Shown: positions 1 to 7,626, numbered from the stretch's first letter. The stretch is DNA of 9,838 bases from Tangfeifania sp. (GCA_018400515.1 JAGYMR010000087.1:1-9838), one strand, 5' to 3'. The notes: a model not told the origin generated them from the letters alone. Numbers and translations are program-made.

Positions 1-1
1 T

Positions 2-40
2 GGGCCCTATGAAAAAATGATGTTAGAAATTAATACTTGA
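2..40 (+). CDS. Possible 3' end of an upstream gene (partial)
   Basis: Reading frame 2 is open from the window edge and encodes GPYEKMMLEINT before a TGA at 38-40; the other two + frames stop sooner. It lies 34 nt upstream of the efflux adaptor. In Bacteroidota, such adaptors usually sit next to genes for the RND pump and a TolC-like outer-membrane factor, so this may be the end of one of those. Twelve codons are too few to name a product, and the open frame could be chance. Confidence 0.3.
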   Translation, partial: GPYEKMMLEINT

Positions 41-74
41 TTGAAATTCAAACACGAAACTTAATTTTATACTA

Positions 75-1562
75 ATGAATAAAAAGATAAAAAGAATGGC
101 AGGTTATATTCTGATAACAATGGCAGCAGGCTTTCTTGTGTACAGTTGTTCCTCAAGGAAACCTGCAGAAGAGCATGCCGGGGAATCCGGGGATCATGCA
201 GAACACCTGCATGCCGCTGAAGCGGTGAATGAAGGTGGGCCTTCCGGGCATCTGCACGATCCTGCGGGTGCAGGGGACCATTCCGGCCACCTGCATGAAG
301 AGAAAGCGGCATTGCAGGAAGGTGAAGTGCTTGTTACTGCCAGGCAAGTGGCAACGGTCGATATCTCACTCGGAACCATTACCCGCCAGTCGTTGTCGCA
401 ACGGGTAAAAAGTTTTGGGCAAATCGCCCTCAGTCCCTCCGATGAGGCGACAATAAGTGCCGTCATGGGCGGTATTATCCGGGATATTCGTGTCCTGGAA
501 GGAGACCTTGTGGAAAAAGGCGAAGTGATTGCACGGATTGAACATCCGGATATCATTCAGCTGCAGCAGGAGTACCTGGAGGCGGTTCACCGGGATACAT
601 TTCTGGAAACCGAGTATAAAAGGCAGGAAAGGCTCCTCCGGGACAGCGTCAATTCGGCTAAAACCGTCCAGAAAATTAAGGCTGACTTTCTGGCGAACAG
701 AACCCGCATCGAAGGGTTGAAAAAGAAACTCGGGCTTCTGCACATCGATGCACCGGAGCTGGCACCGGAAAACATGCGGAACAGTTATCCTTTACGGGCC
801 CCTTTCAGGGGGTATATCGCACGGGTAAATGTGAACACGGGAAGTCATGTGGCTCCCCGGGAGGCCCTGTTTCAAATGACGGCCAACGAAAAAGTCCATA
901 TTGACCTGGATATTTATGAAAAAGACCTGGGAAAAGTTGCCGCAGGCCAACCGCTGGTATTTTCCCTGCCCAATAGTCCCGGCCTTCCAACCCTGAAAGG
1001 GGAAGTGATGAAAACCGGAAAACGGTTTGACCCCGGCCAGCGAACCGCCCGGGTACATGCCCGAATTCTGGAATGGAACCCCGACCTTCTGCCCGGAATG
1101 TCGGTGACCGCCTGGATACAAACCGGCGGATCCCCGGAGAATACGCTTCCGGAGGATGCGGTAGTGGCTGACGGCGGAGAAAACTACGTGTTCCTGCTAA
1201 AAAAAGAGGGGCAAATGGATTCCTCCCATGGGCATACCGGTGATAAGGAGGAGAAGATCGCAGAAAATTCCGGTGATTCCCCCGAAGAGACCCATCATCA
1301 TGAACCGGAAGCGGAGCATCATCATGAACAGGAAACCGGCGGGCCCGGGCATTCCGGTCCGGATGCCACAGCAGCTGCAGCGGATGCCTTTTTTGTTTTT
1401 GAGCGGGTACCTGTCCGTAAAGGAATCACAGCGGGAGGCTTTACAGCTATACACCCGGAAGTACCTTTCGGCCCGGATGCCCGGTTTGCCGTCAGCAATG
1501 CGCAGGCCCTGATGGCTGAAATGAAAAAGGGCAGTGCGGGCCATGCCGGCCATAACCATTAG
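75..1562 (+). CDS. RND efflux periplasmic adaptor (CusB/CzcB-like), His-rich lipoprotein
   Basis: This is a membrane-fusion protein that would link an inner-membrane RND pump to a TolC-type channel, probably for metal-ion export. The N-terminus has a hydrophobic segment and a lipobox ending at Cys25 (VYSC), so it is a predicted lipoprotein. Residues 34-74 carry nine His, including two SGHLH copies. The adaptor core follows: a barrel/lipoyl half around 85-180 (AVMGGIIRDIRVLEGDLVEKG), a helical hairpin around 183-245, the second lipoyl half (LRAPFRGYIARVNVNTGSHV) and a beta-barrel to about 365. A His-rich insert of about 59 residues (380-438, with HHH at 407-409 and 415-417) interrupts the C-terminal membrane-proximal domain, and the protein ends HAGHNH. 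The ATG at 75 places the signal peptide correctly. No pump gene is visible, so the metal is unknown; Cu, Zn, Co or Ni are all possible. Confidence 0.88.
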   Translation: MNKKIKRMAGYILITMAAGFLVYSCSSRKPAEEHAGESGDHAEHLHAAEAVNEGGPSGHLHDPAGAGDHSGHLHEEKAALQEGEVLVTARQVATVDISLGTITRQSLSQRVKSFGQIALSPSDEATISAVMGGIIRDIRVLEGDLVEKGEVIARIEHPDIIQLQQEYLEAVHRDTFLETEYKRQERLLRDSVNSAKTVQKIKADFLANRTRIEGLKKKLGLLHIDAPELAPENMRNSYPLRAPFRGYIARVNVNTGSHVAPREALFQMTANEKVHIDLDIYEKDLGKVAAGQPLVFSLPNSPGLPTLKGEVMKTGKRFDPGQRTARVHARILEWNPDLLPGMSVTAWIQTGGSPENTLPEDAVVADGGENYVFLLKKEGQMDSSHGHTGDKEEKIAENSGDSPEETHHHEPEAEHHHEQETGGPGHSGPDATAAAADAFFVFERVPVRKGITAGGFTAIHPEVPFGPDARFAVSNAQALMAEMKKGSAGHAGHNH

Positions 1563-1651
1563 CCGGGAACATACAATCTTTCCTGTAAGTTATTATTTGA
1601 CAAAAAATGCCCGTTTGGCCGTTCTGTTTTTTTATTCAACCGGTCAACGGG

Positions 1652-1659
1652 TATTTTTG
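1652..1659 (+). promoter_or_regulatory. Possible Bacteroidota -7 box before the MFS gene
   Basis: TATTTTTG matches the Bacteroidota -7 consensus TAnnTTTG exactly and lies 14 nt before the MFS start codon. No good TTG/TTTG -33 box lies at the usual 17-23 nt upstream, and the implied leader would be under 10 nt. It is therefore only a candidate. Confidence 0.3.
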
Positions 1660-1673
1660 TAAAAAAAGATGGA

Positions 1674-3020
1674 ATGATTTTAAGAAAACGTGGCAACCGG
1701 TTCCCGTTTGATCCCGCCAAAGTCCCTTTTTTTTATGGCTGGGTGATTCTCTTTGCCGGAACAGTGGGGGTTATCTTTAGTGCGCCGGGGCAAACCATGG
1801 GGGTGTCTACCTTCACGGATTATTTGATTAATGCCATCGGTATCAACCGCAACCAGATCAGCACCGCCTATATGATTGGCACCATTGCCAGCTCTTTCGT
1901 TCTTACATGGGCCGGTAAAAAGTATGACCGGTATGGAGCACGCTGGACGGGGATGGCTGCTGCCTTTTTGCTGGCACTGGCACTGGTCCTCCTCAGCCAG
2001 TCCGACCGGATTATCCATTTTTTTGTAAAGGATGAATCTTCCGTCCTGTATGCAGGAATAGCCGTGGCGATCATGATGTTTTTCTTTTTTTTACTTCGTT
2101 TCTCCGGACAGGGGGTGCTCGCCATGGTATCACGCAACATGCTGATGAAATGGTTTCTGGCCCGCAGGGGACTGGTCAACGGGATTGCTTCGGTGTTCAT
2201 CGGACTGGGGTTTTCCGTGGCACCGCTCACTTTCGACCATATGATCCAGCAATCCACCTGGAGAATGGCCTGGCTGCTGTTGGCGGTGGTTGTTGGAATT
2301 TTTTTCCTCCTTTTTGTGTTTCTGTTTTTCCGTGATAACCCGGAAGAGATGGGTATGATCCCCGACGGTGAAAAGCACGGGAATCGTGAACATGATGTAA
2401 CTGTAAAGGCATTCAGGCAGTTTTCCCTTCCGGAAGCCCGGAAAACACTCTCCTTCTGGATTTTTACCATTCCACTGACGATCTTCGCGTTGTACATTAC
2501 CGGCGTAACATTTCATATTGTTTCAATTTTTGAGGTCGTGGGGATCGACCGCGAAAAAGCACTGGCTGTTTTTATCCCTGTCTCTTTTTTGTCGGTGGGC
2601 CTCTCCTTCCTTGGGGGATGGATCAGTGACCGTATTCATTTAAAATACCTGTTGATGATTGACCTGACAGGGGAAATGATCGCCCTTCTCTCGCTGGGCT
2701 TTCTCAATGACGGCATCTTTTATTATGGATTTATTCTGGGCCATGGTATCTCTTCCGGAATGCATAACGTGTTGCTGACAGTTACCTGGCCCCGCTTCTT
2801 CGGGAGAAAACACCTGGGCGGAATTACCGGCTTTGTAATGGCCCTGATTGTCTTTTCAAGCGCCCTGGGGCCCATTCTTTTCAGTTTCTCTTTTACCCGG
2901 CTGGGAAGTTACAGTTATGCTTTTTTTGCCTTTGCTTTCATTGCTTTTTTCGCCCTTATTTTAAGCTTTAAGGGAAATAATCCGCAGGATAAATTGGAAA
3001 ATGAGAAATCATTTGATTAG
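1674..3020 (+). CDS. Major facilitator superfamily (MFS) transporter
   Basis: This is a 448-residue, strongly hydrophobic inner-membrane protein with the length and hydrophobic pattern of a 12-helix MFS secondary transporter. The first helix starts near residue 19 (PFFYGWVILFAGTVG). The loop after helix 2 holds a clear MFS motif A, GKKYDRYGAR at 81-90, and the second half has the related GGWISDR with D319 and R320. A charged cytoplasmic loop around residues 222-250 separates the two six-helix halves. The N-terminal PFFYGWVI pattern resembles the oxalate/formate or monocarboxylate-like MFS branch, but the substrate cannot be read from sequence. The ATG at 1674 follows an A-rich stretch; the ATG at 1669 stops at once. 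A DUF1080-PHP lipoprotein gene begins 68 nt downstream, so import of a sugar-derived product is a possible role. Confidence 0.9.
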   Translation: MILRKRGNRFPFDPAKVPFFYGWVILFAGTVGVIFSAPGQTMGVSTFTDYLINAIGINRNQISTAYMIGTIASSFVLTWAGKKYDRYGARWTGMAAAFLLALALVLLSQSDRIIHFFVKDESSVLYAGIAVAIMMFFFFLLRFSGQGVLAMVSRNMLMKWFLARRGLVNGIASVFIGLGFSVAPLTFDHMIQQSTWRMAWLLLAVVVGIFFLLFVFLFFRDNPEEMGMIPDGEKHGNREHDVTVKAFRQFSLPEARKTLSFWIFTIPLTIFALYITGVTFHIVSIFEVVGIDREKALAVFIPVSFLSVGLSFLGGWISDRIHLKYLLMIDLTGEMIALLSLGFLNDGIFYYGFILGHGISSGMHNVLLTVTWPRFFGRKHLGGITGFVMALIVFSSALGPILFSFSFTRLGSYSYAFFAFAFIAFFALILSFKGNNPQDKLENEKSFD

Positions 3021-3025
3021 TTTTG
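2994..3025 (+). promoter_or_regulatory. Candidate promoter overlapping the MFS stop codon
   Basis: TTG at 2994-2996 and TAGTTTTG at 3018-3025 are 21 nt apart and match the Bacteroidota pattern TTG-N17-23-TAnnTTTG. The -7 box starts inside the MFS stop codon (TAG, 3018-3020). Transcription would begin near 3030, leaving a leader of about 55-60 nt before the ATG at 3089. The motif is short and could be chance, but it would let the lipoprotein and glycosylase genes be expressed apart from the transporter. Confidence 0.4.
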
Positions 3026-3088
3026 AAATTCGTATCGCAACGAAAACCTGAAAAATTTTTTGAAAAAAATTCAAAACCAACGATATCG

Positions 3089-4558
3089 ATGAAGCATACG
3101 ATACTTATTTCACTCCTCCTGGCTGTGCTGTCTTTGGGAGGATGCCGGTCCGAAGCCCCCACCGGGGAGTGGCAAACCATTTTTAACGGCGAAAATCTGA
3201 ATGGCTGGAAGAAGTCCGCCGAAAATCCTGCCAGCATCTCTGTTGAGAACGGCGCCATTAAATGTTCCGGAGAAAGGGCCCACCTGTTTTACCAGGGAGC
3301 CTTTGAGAATTTTGAATTTGAAACGGAGGTAAAAACCCTGGAACACGCCAATTCGGGAATTTTTATTCATACCCGTTACCAGAAGTCGGGATGGCCCCGG
3401 AAGGGATATGAGATCCAGGTGAACAACTCTTACCGGGGATCTGAGAAGCATCCTGAGCGCAGAAAAACCGGAAGTATATACAACATCCGGAATGTTTATT
3501 TTCCGCTGGTGGAAGATAATGAATGGTTTAAGATGCGGATCCGCGTGGTGGAAAATCACATCGAAGTTTTTGTTAACGATGTAAAAGTAAACGACTATAT
3601 TGAGCCCGAAGACCCATGGAGGCCCGGGGGAGGTGAAGGTTTAAAACTGGACCGCGGGACCTTTGCTTTACAGGCCCACGATCCGGGCAGTACCTGTTAT
3701 TTCCGGAATATCCGGGTGAAAGTCCTTCCCGGGGGAGAGCGGAAAACACCGGAGGTGGACAAAGCGTGGGATACCACCGTTACAAAACTTATGCGGGCCG
3801 GATTTCCCCTGGTAGACTACCATGTTCATCTGAAAGGCGGTCTGAAACTGGAGGAGGCCATTGAAAACGCACAGCGCCTGGGGATCAATTATGGAATCGC
3901 TCCCAATTGCGGCCTGCATTTTCCGGTAACCAACGATTCTTCGCTGTATGCATACATGGAAAAAGTGGAAGGAAGTCCCTGTTTTAAGGGGATGCAGGCT
4001 GAAGGAAGGGAGTGGATCACCCTTTTTTCGCCGGAGGCGGTAGCCGAATTTGATTATGTGTTTACTGACGCGATGACTTTTACCGATTACAAAGGCCGCC
4101 GTACCCGCATCTGGATGCCCGAAGAGGTCTGGGTCGATGATAAACAGCAGTTTATGGAGCAACTGGTTGGGAAAATTGAATCGATCTTTTCGCAGGAGCC
4201 GGTGGATATTTATGTAAATCCTACGGTGCTGCCCGCCGAAATAGCGGATGAGTATGACCGGCTCTGGACCCGGGAACGGATGAAACGGGTGGTGGATGTA
4301 CTGGCAGCCAATAATATCGCCCTGGAGATCAATGCCCGGTATGAACTTCCGAAACCGGAGATGATCAGGATGGCCAAAAAAGCCGGGGTGAAATTTTCGT
4401 TTGGAACCAATAATACCGGTGCGGAACTTGGGAGGCTTGAATATTGCATCAAAATGATTGAAGCATGTGGCCTGACGCCCAATGACATGTTTGAAATAAA
4501 AGCCGGGGATGAAAAACCGGTGAATGTGAAAGGGATGCCCGGAAAAATAACCGGATAG
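3089..4558 (+). CDS. DUF1080 (3-keto-disaccharide hydrolase-like) / PHP-type fusion lipoprotein
   Basis: The frame is open from 3023, but the ATG at 3089 begins a proper lipoprotein signal (MKHTILISLLLAVLSLGGC, Cys19), giving 489 residues. Residues ~27-212 form a DUF1080 / 3-keto-disaccharide hydrolase concanavalin-like fold: WQTIFNGENLNGW at the start, then NSGIFIHTRY, GYEIQVNNS, a KTGSIYN segment and a closing ALQAHDPGSTCYFRNIRV. Residues ~235-489 look like a PHP metal-dependent TIM-barrel: DYHVHL (H245, H247), APNCGLH (H277), E305 in MQAEGREW, then EINARYELPK and FSFGTNNTG (439-444). The usual late Asp/His of PHP enzymes (GSDxH) is Asn-Asn here (N441, N442). The predicted location is the cell envelope, acting on a sugar-derived substrate. 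The DUF1080 assignment is firm; the PHP assignment is good at fold level, but its reaction is unknown. Confidence 0.82.
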   Translation: MKHTILISLLLAVLSLGGCRSEAPTGEWQTIFNGENLNGWKKSAENPASISVENGAIKCSGERAHLFYQGAFENFEFETEVKTLEHANSGIFIHTRYQKSGWPRKGYEIQVNNSYRGSEKHPERRKTGSIYNIRNVYFPLVEDNEWFKMRIRVVENHIEVFVNDVKVNDYIEPEDPWRPGGGEGLKLDRGTFALQAHDPGSTCYFRNIRVKVLPGGERKTPEVDKAWDTTVTKLMRAGFPLVDYHVHLKGGLKLEEAIENAQRLGINYGIAPNCGLHFPVTNDSSLYAYMEKVEGSPCFKGMQAEGREWITLFSPEAVAEFDYVFTDAMTFTDYKGRRTRIWMPEEVWVDDKQQFMEQLVGKIESIFSQEPVDIYVNPTVLPAEIADEYDRLWTRERMKRVVDVLAANNIALEINARYELPKPEMIRMAKKAGVKFSFGTNNTGAELGRLEYCIKMIEACGLTPNDMFEIKAGDEKPVNVKGMPGKITG

Positions 4559-4571
4559 ATTATTCCGGGAT

Positions 4572-5333
4572 ATGAGCACAGCATTCCTGAATCGTGTCGC
4601 CATTCACAAGGACTGGGAACCGTTTCTTTCCGGAACGCGAAGGAGGCAAATTGCCCGCGTAGAATCGGAAATTCTTCCCACAGGGATCACTCCTCCGCCG
4701 GAAAAGGTTCTCCGTTTTCTGGAATTTCCCCTGCATTCGGCGAAAATCGTTATCCTTGGGCAGGATCCCTATCCGCAACCCGGTGTTGCCACGGGCCGGG
4801 CTTTTGAAGTAGGGAATCTCAAGTCCTGGAATCAGCCCTTCCGGAACAGCTCGCTGAAAAATATTCTGCGGGCCCTTTATAAAGCCTACACGGGTGAGGT
4901 CATTAAATTCAATGACCTTAAGAAAAAGTTTGACAATGCCTTTCCTGTTTTACCACCCCCGCGTTTTTTTAAACATTGGGAGGCAGAAGGGGTATTGCTT
5001 TTAAACACCGCTTTTACCTGTACGCCTGGGGCGCCCGGGAGTCACCGGAAGAACTGGCAGGCCTTTACCCGTGACCTGCTCTTTTATATCCGGGAAAACG
5101 CAGCCGGAGCCACGTGGTTTTTATGGGGAAATCATGCTTTAGAGGCAACAGAAGGCCTTTCCCCTGGGCGGAGTTGCTTTGCCATGCACCCCATGATGTG
5201 TTATGATCTGCCCGGCCGGGAGAATGATTTTTTATTCGGGCGTCACAACTGCTTTGAACCCTTTATCGGTGATATCGACTGGACGGGATACGGGCTTGAG
5301 AAGCGGATAACCGCTCCGGGAAAGTTGTTTTAG
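4572..5333 (+). CDS. Divergent family-1-like uracil-DNA glycosylase
   Basis: This predicted cytoplasmic base-excision repair enzyme has 253 residues. It shows VILGQDPYP with D65 and Y67, then F78 in GRAFEV. D65-F78 spacing equals that of E. coli Ung D64-F77, the water-activating Asp and the uracil-stacking Phe. N145 in LLLNTAFT matches the uracil-reading Asn, and H206 in AMHPM matches the catalytic His. Two motifs differ from classic Ung: GQDPYH is GQDPYP, and HPSPLS, which inserts into DNA, is HPMMCYD followed by FGRHNCF. It may therefore be a lineage-specific variant with altered specificity. It starts 13 nt after the DUF1080-PHP stop, so co-transcription is likely, though no functional link is apparent. 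The ATG at 4572 gives the expected N-terminal length. Confidence 0.82.
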   Translation: MSTAFLNRVAIHKDWEPFLSGTRRRQIARVESEILPTGITPPPEKVLRFLEFPLHSAKIVILGQDPYPQPGVATGRAFEVGNLKSWNQPFRNSSLKNILRALYKAYTGEVIKFNDLKKKFDNAFPVLPPPRFFKHWEAEGVLLLNTAFTCTPGAPGSHRKNWQAFTRDLLFYIRENAAGATWFLWGNHALEATEGLSPGRSCFAMHPMMCYDLPGRENDFLFGRHNCFEPFIGDIDWTGYGLEKRITAPGKLF

Positions 5334-5334
5334 G

Positions 5335-6048
5335 TTACTCCTCGAGAAATGCGTAATCTTCCAGGATCTTCTTTTTCTCCATCGCGAATTCAATAAGATC
5401 GATGGTCTTTTCATCGTCGAAAGATGCCCTGTTGATAAAAAGGTCGAAACATTCGTCTGCACAGGAAACGTTGCCGATGGATTTCCGGAAGGACATGCGC
5501 TCCTTTTCGACCCGTTCAATAAATTCAATGGCCTCCTCCCGGTTCAGGTGATTGTTTTCCATGATGGTTTTAATGCGGTACTCTAGCGGGGCAACCAGAC
5601 GAAGGTGCAGGGCATTTTTCAGGTCCCGGGCGATCATGTGCCCTGCCCGGCCGACAATAATGAAAAATCCTTCAAGAGCAAAGGTCCGGATCACATCATT
5701 CACCGTTTTGACAATCTTTTTTTCGCTTTTAAACCGCTTGTTTTTAAACGCACTCAGAATGTCATTAAAAGACGACCTTTCGCCTTGTTTCAGGGTGCGC
5801 CGGATTTTTTCCGGATCCAGATCCAGTTCTTTGGCACTCTCAAAAAAAACCTCCTTGCTCAGTACTTTCCATTCAGGGAACTTCCGGTTTTCGTTGAGGC
5901 GCCGGGCCATTTTCCTTGCCAGTTTGACCCCATTGCAGCCCACTTCCCTCGAAATGGTAACGATCGGACCGGGCGGACCACTGGTTGCTTCATCAAAACC
6001 TTCCCTGCCCATGCGTTTATTCAAATAAGATAATAATTCGTTGCTCAT
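5335..6048 (-). CDS. Cytidylate-kinase-like protein (Cytidylate_kin2 family)
   Basis: This 237-residue predicted soluble P-loop protein resembles the cytidylate-kinase-like family (PF13189). The nucleotide-binding region is IVTISREVGCNGVKLA (29-44), in the family's usual ISRExGsxG form rather than the GxxGxGKS of true Cmk. A later core motif is FIIVGRAGHMIA (G133, R134), followed by LHLRLVAPLEYRIKTIM, which suits the phosphate-binding Arg region. The N-terminal 27 residues precede the fold and include an oddly Gly/Pro-rich stretch (TSGPPGP). True substrates of this family are not established, so CMP kinase activity should not be assumed. It converges on the uracil-DNA glycosylase gene with one base between stop codons and diverges from the aminopeptidase gene. 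The ATG (CAT at 6046-6048 on +) is the first in frame. Confidence 0.83.
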   Translation of the reverse strand: MSNELLSYLNKRMGREGFDEATSGPPGPIVTISREVGCNGVKLARKMARRLNENRKFPEWKVLSKEVFFESAKELDLDPEKIRRTLKQGERSSFNDILSAFKNKRFKSEKKIVKTVNDVIRTFALEGFFIIVGRAGHMIARDLKNALHLRLVAPLEYRIKTIMENNHLNREEAIEFIERVEKERMSFRKSIGNVSCADECFDLFINRASFDDEKTIDLIEFAMEKKKILEDYAFLEE

Positions 6049-6183
6049 TTTTATGCTTTTCGTCTAATTTACATTATTTTGTCGAAAATCGTTATGTTAT
6101 AAAAAATATCCCGGGCAAACCAATGGCTTTTGTTGTCCGGAAAGTTATGTCCTTTTGATTTTAACTGATTGTTAGAAAGAGAA

Positions 6184-6214
6184 TTGATAAAAAACTTCAA
6201 TTTTTTTTATTTTG
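6184..6214 (+). promoter_or_regulatory. Weak candidate promoter for the aminopeptidase gene
   Basis: TTG at 6184-6186 and TATTTTG at 6208-6214 are separated by 21 nt. The second box is one base shorter than the Bacteroidota consensus TAnnTTTG. It lies 23 nt before the ATG at 6238 and supports that start over the ATG at 6169, which would be upstream of the promoter. This is a tentative call. Confidence 0.3.
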
Positions 6215-6237
6215 TTCCACAATTTAAAATTACGCAT

Positions 6238-7626
6238 ATGTTTGAAAAAAGCACTTACATTCACCGCAGGGAAAAGCTGAAAAATAAAATGAGCGACGGG
6301 ATTGGCCTGTTTTTAGGCAATCCCGATGCTCCCATGAACGGACCTGATAATCCTTTTCATTTCCGGCAGGACAGTTCTTTTCTCTATTTTTTCGGCCTCG
6401 ATTTTCCGGGTTTGGCCGGTACCATTGATTTTGATACCGGGGAGGAGCTGCTTTTCGGGGATGATGTTTCCATGGACGATATTGTCTGGATGGGACCTCA
6501 GCGTACCATTCGTGAAAATGCTGCCCGTGCCGGGGTTGCTGATGCGGCACCTCTTTCCAGGCTGGCCGGTTACCTGAGAGAGGCCATCCGGAAAGGGCGG
6601 AAAATCCATTTCTTACCCCCTTACCGGGCGGAAAACAGCATTTTTCTCGGGGAGCTGCTGGGAATACTTCCCGGGCGCATCCCTGATTACGCATCGGTGG
6701 AGCTGATAAAGTCCGTTGTTGATTTGCGGTCGGTTAAAGAACTCTGTGAAATTGAAGAGATTAAGAAAGCTTGTGCGGTCGGTTATCAAATGCACACAAC
6801 AGCTATGAAAATGGCCCGGCCGGGTGTCTGGGAGCAGGAAATCGCCGGGATCATCGAAGGAATAGCCGCAGCAGGCGGGGGGATGATCTCCTTTCCCATC
6901 ATTCTTTCACAAAACGGTGAAACATTGCACAACCATGATCATTCGCAACACCTGGAAAAAGGGAAACTGATGCTCACCGATGCAGGGGCTGAAACCTCCA
7001 TGCATTACGCTTCCGATTTTACCCGCACGGTTCCTGTGGGCGGAAAATTTTCCCAAAAGCAGCGGGAGATCTATGAAATCGTGCGGGCTGCCAACGATGA
7101 AGCAAAAAATCAAACCCGCCCCGGGGTCTCTTACCGGTCGGTTCATCTGGCAGCCGCGGAAGTGATCGCGGCCGGACTGAAAGATCTTGGAATTATGAAA
7201 GGCGATGTGAAAGCGGCGGTTCAAAACGGGGCCCATGCTTTGTTTTTTCCTCATGGCCTCGGCCATATGATGGGACTTGATGTCCATGACATGGAGGATC
7301 TCGGACAGGTTTACGTGGGGTTTGATGATGAGATCCGCCCATCAGAGCAGTTCGGACTGGCCGCCCTTCGGCTGGGAAGGAAGCTGAAACCGGGATTTGT
7401 GATCACCAACGAACCCGGGATCTATTTTATTCCGCCCCTGATCCGTCAGTGGAAAAAAGATAAAACCAATGCCCGTTTTATAAACTTTGAAAAAGTGGAA
7501 GAATATCTTGATTTCGGGGGTATCCGGATCGAAGATGATCTGCTTGTCACAGCGGAGGGGTGTGAAATGCTGGGGGAACGGCTTCCCATTGCCCCGGATG
7601 AAGTCGAAGCGATCATGCAGGGATAG
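6238..7626 (+). CDS. pepP: Xaa-Pro aminopeptidase, M24B family (aminopeptidase P)
   Basis: This cytosolic dinuclear-metal peptidase would release an N-terminal residue that precedes proline. The frame opens at 6169, but the ATG at 6238 gives the normal N-terminus (MFEKSTYIHRREKL) and 462 residues. Residues ~5-135 form the aminopeptidase P N-terminal domain (FRQDSSFLYFFGLDFPG). The rest is the pita-bread M24 domain, with all five metal ligands: D248 (TDAGAE), D260 (SDFTRT), H343 (GLGHMMGLDVHD), E392 (TNEPGIY) and E432 (IRIEDD). H256 and H339 suit conserved active-site positions. The protein has no signal peptide. The gene stands alone, divergent from the kinase-like gene and convergent with the phosphatase-fold gene, and looks housekeeping. 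Confidence in the family is very high; substrate preference is inferred. Confidence 0.95.
   Translation: MFEKSTYIHRREKLKNKMSDGIGLFLGNPDAPMNGPDNPFHFRQDSSFLYFFGLDFPGLAGTIDFDTGEELLFGDDVSMDDIVWMGPQRTIRENAARAGVADAAPLSRLAGYLREAIRKGRKIHFLPPYRAENSIFLGELLGILPGRIPDYASVELIKSVVDLRSVKELCEIEEIKKACAVGYQMHTTAMKMARPGVWEQEIAGIIEGIAAAGGGMISFPIILSQNGETLHNHDHSQHLEKGKLMLTDAGAETSMHYASDFTRTVPVGGKFSQKQREIYEIVRAANDEAKNQTRPGVSYRSVHLAAAEVIAAGLKDLGIMKGDVKAAVQNGAHALFFPHGLGHMMGLDVHDMEDLGQVYVGFDDEIRPSEQFGLAALRLGRKLKPGFVITNEPGIYFIPPLIRQWKKDKTNARFINFEKVEEYLDFGGIRIEDDLLVTAEGCEMLGERLPIAPDEVEAIMQG

Noticed and set aside
1610..1659. CCCGTT (1610-1615) and AACGGG (1646-1651) followed by TATTTTTG, resembling a terminator after the efflux adaptor gene
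   Set aside because: The loop is 30 nt, the stem only 6 bp, and the T-run is better read as part of a possible -7 promoter box.
1868..2497. 209-codon open frame on the - strand inside the MFS gene
   Set aside because: The + strand frame encodes a clear MFS protein with conserved motifs; the reverse frame has no recognisable features.
3023..3088. Upstream ATG extending the DUF1080-PHP protein by 22 residues
   Set aside because: The extension is charged and would bury the lipoprotein signal peptide; the ATG at 3089 starts the signal directly.
6169..6237. Upstream ATG extending the aminopeptidase by 23 residues
   Set aside because: The extra codons are A+T-rich, unlike the family N-terminus, and overlap the candidate promoter.
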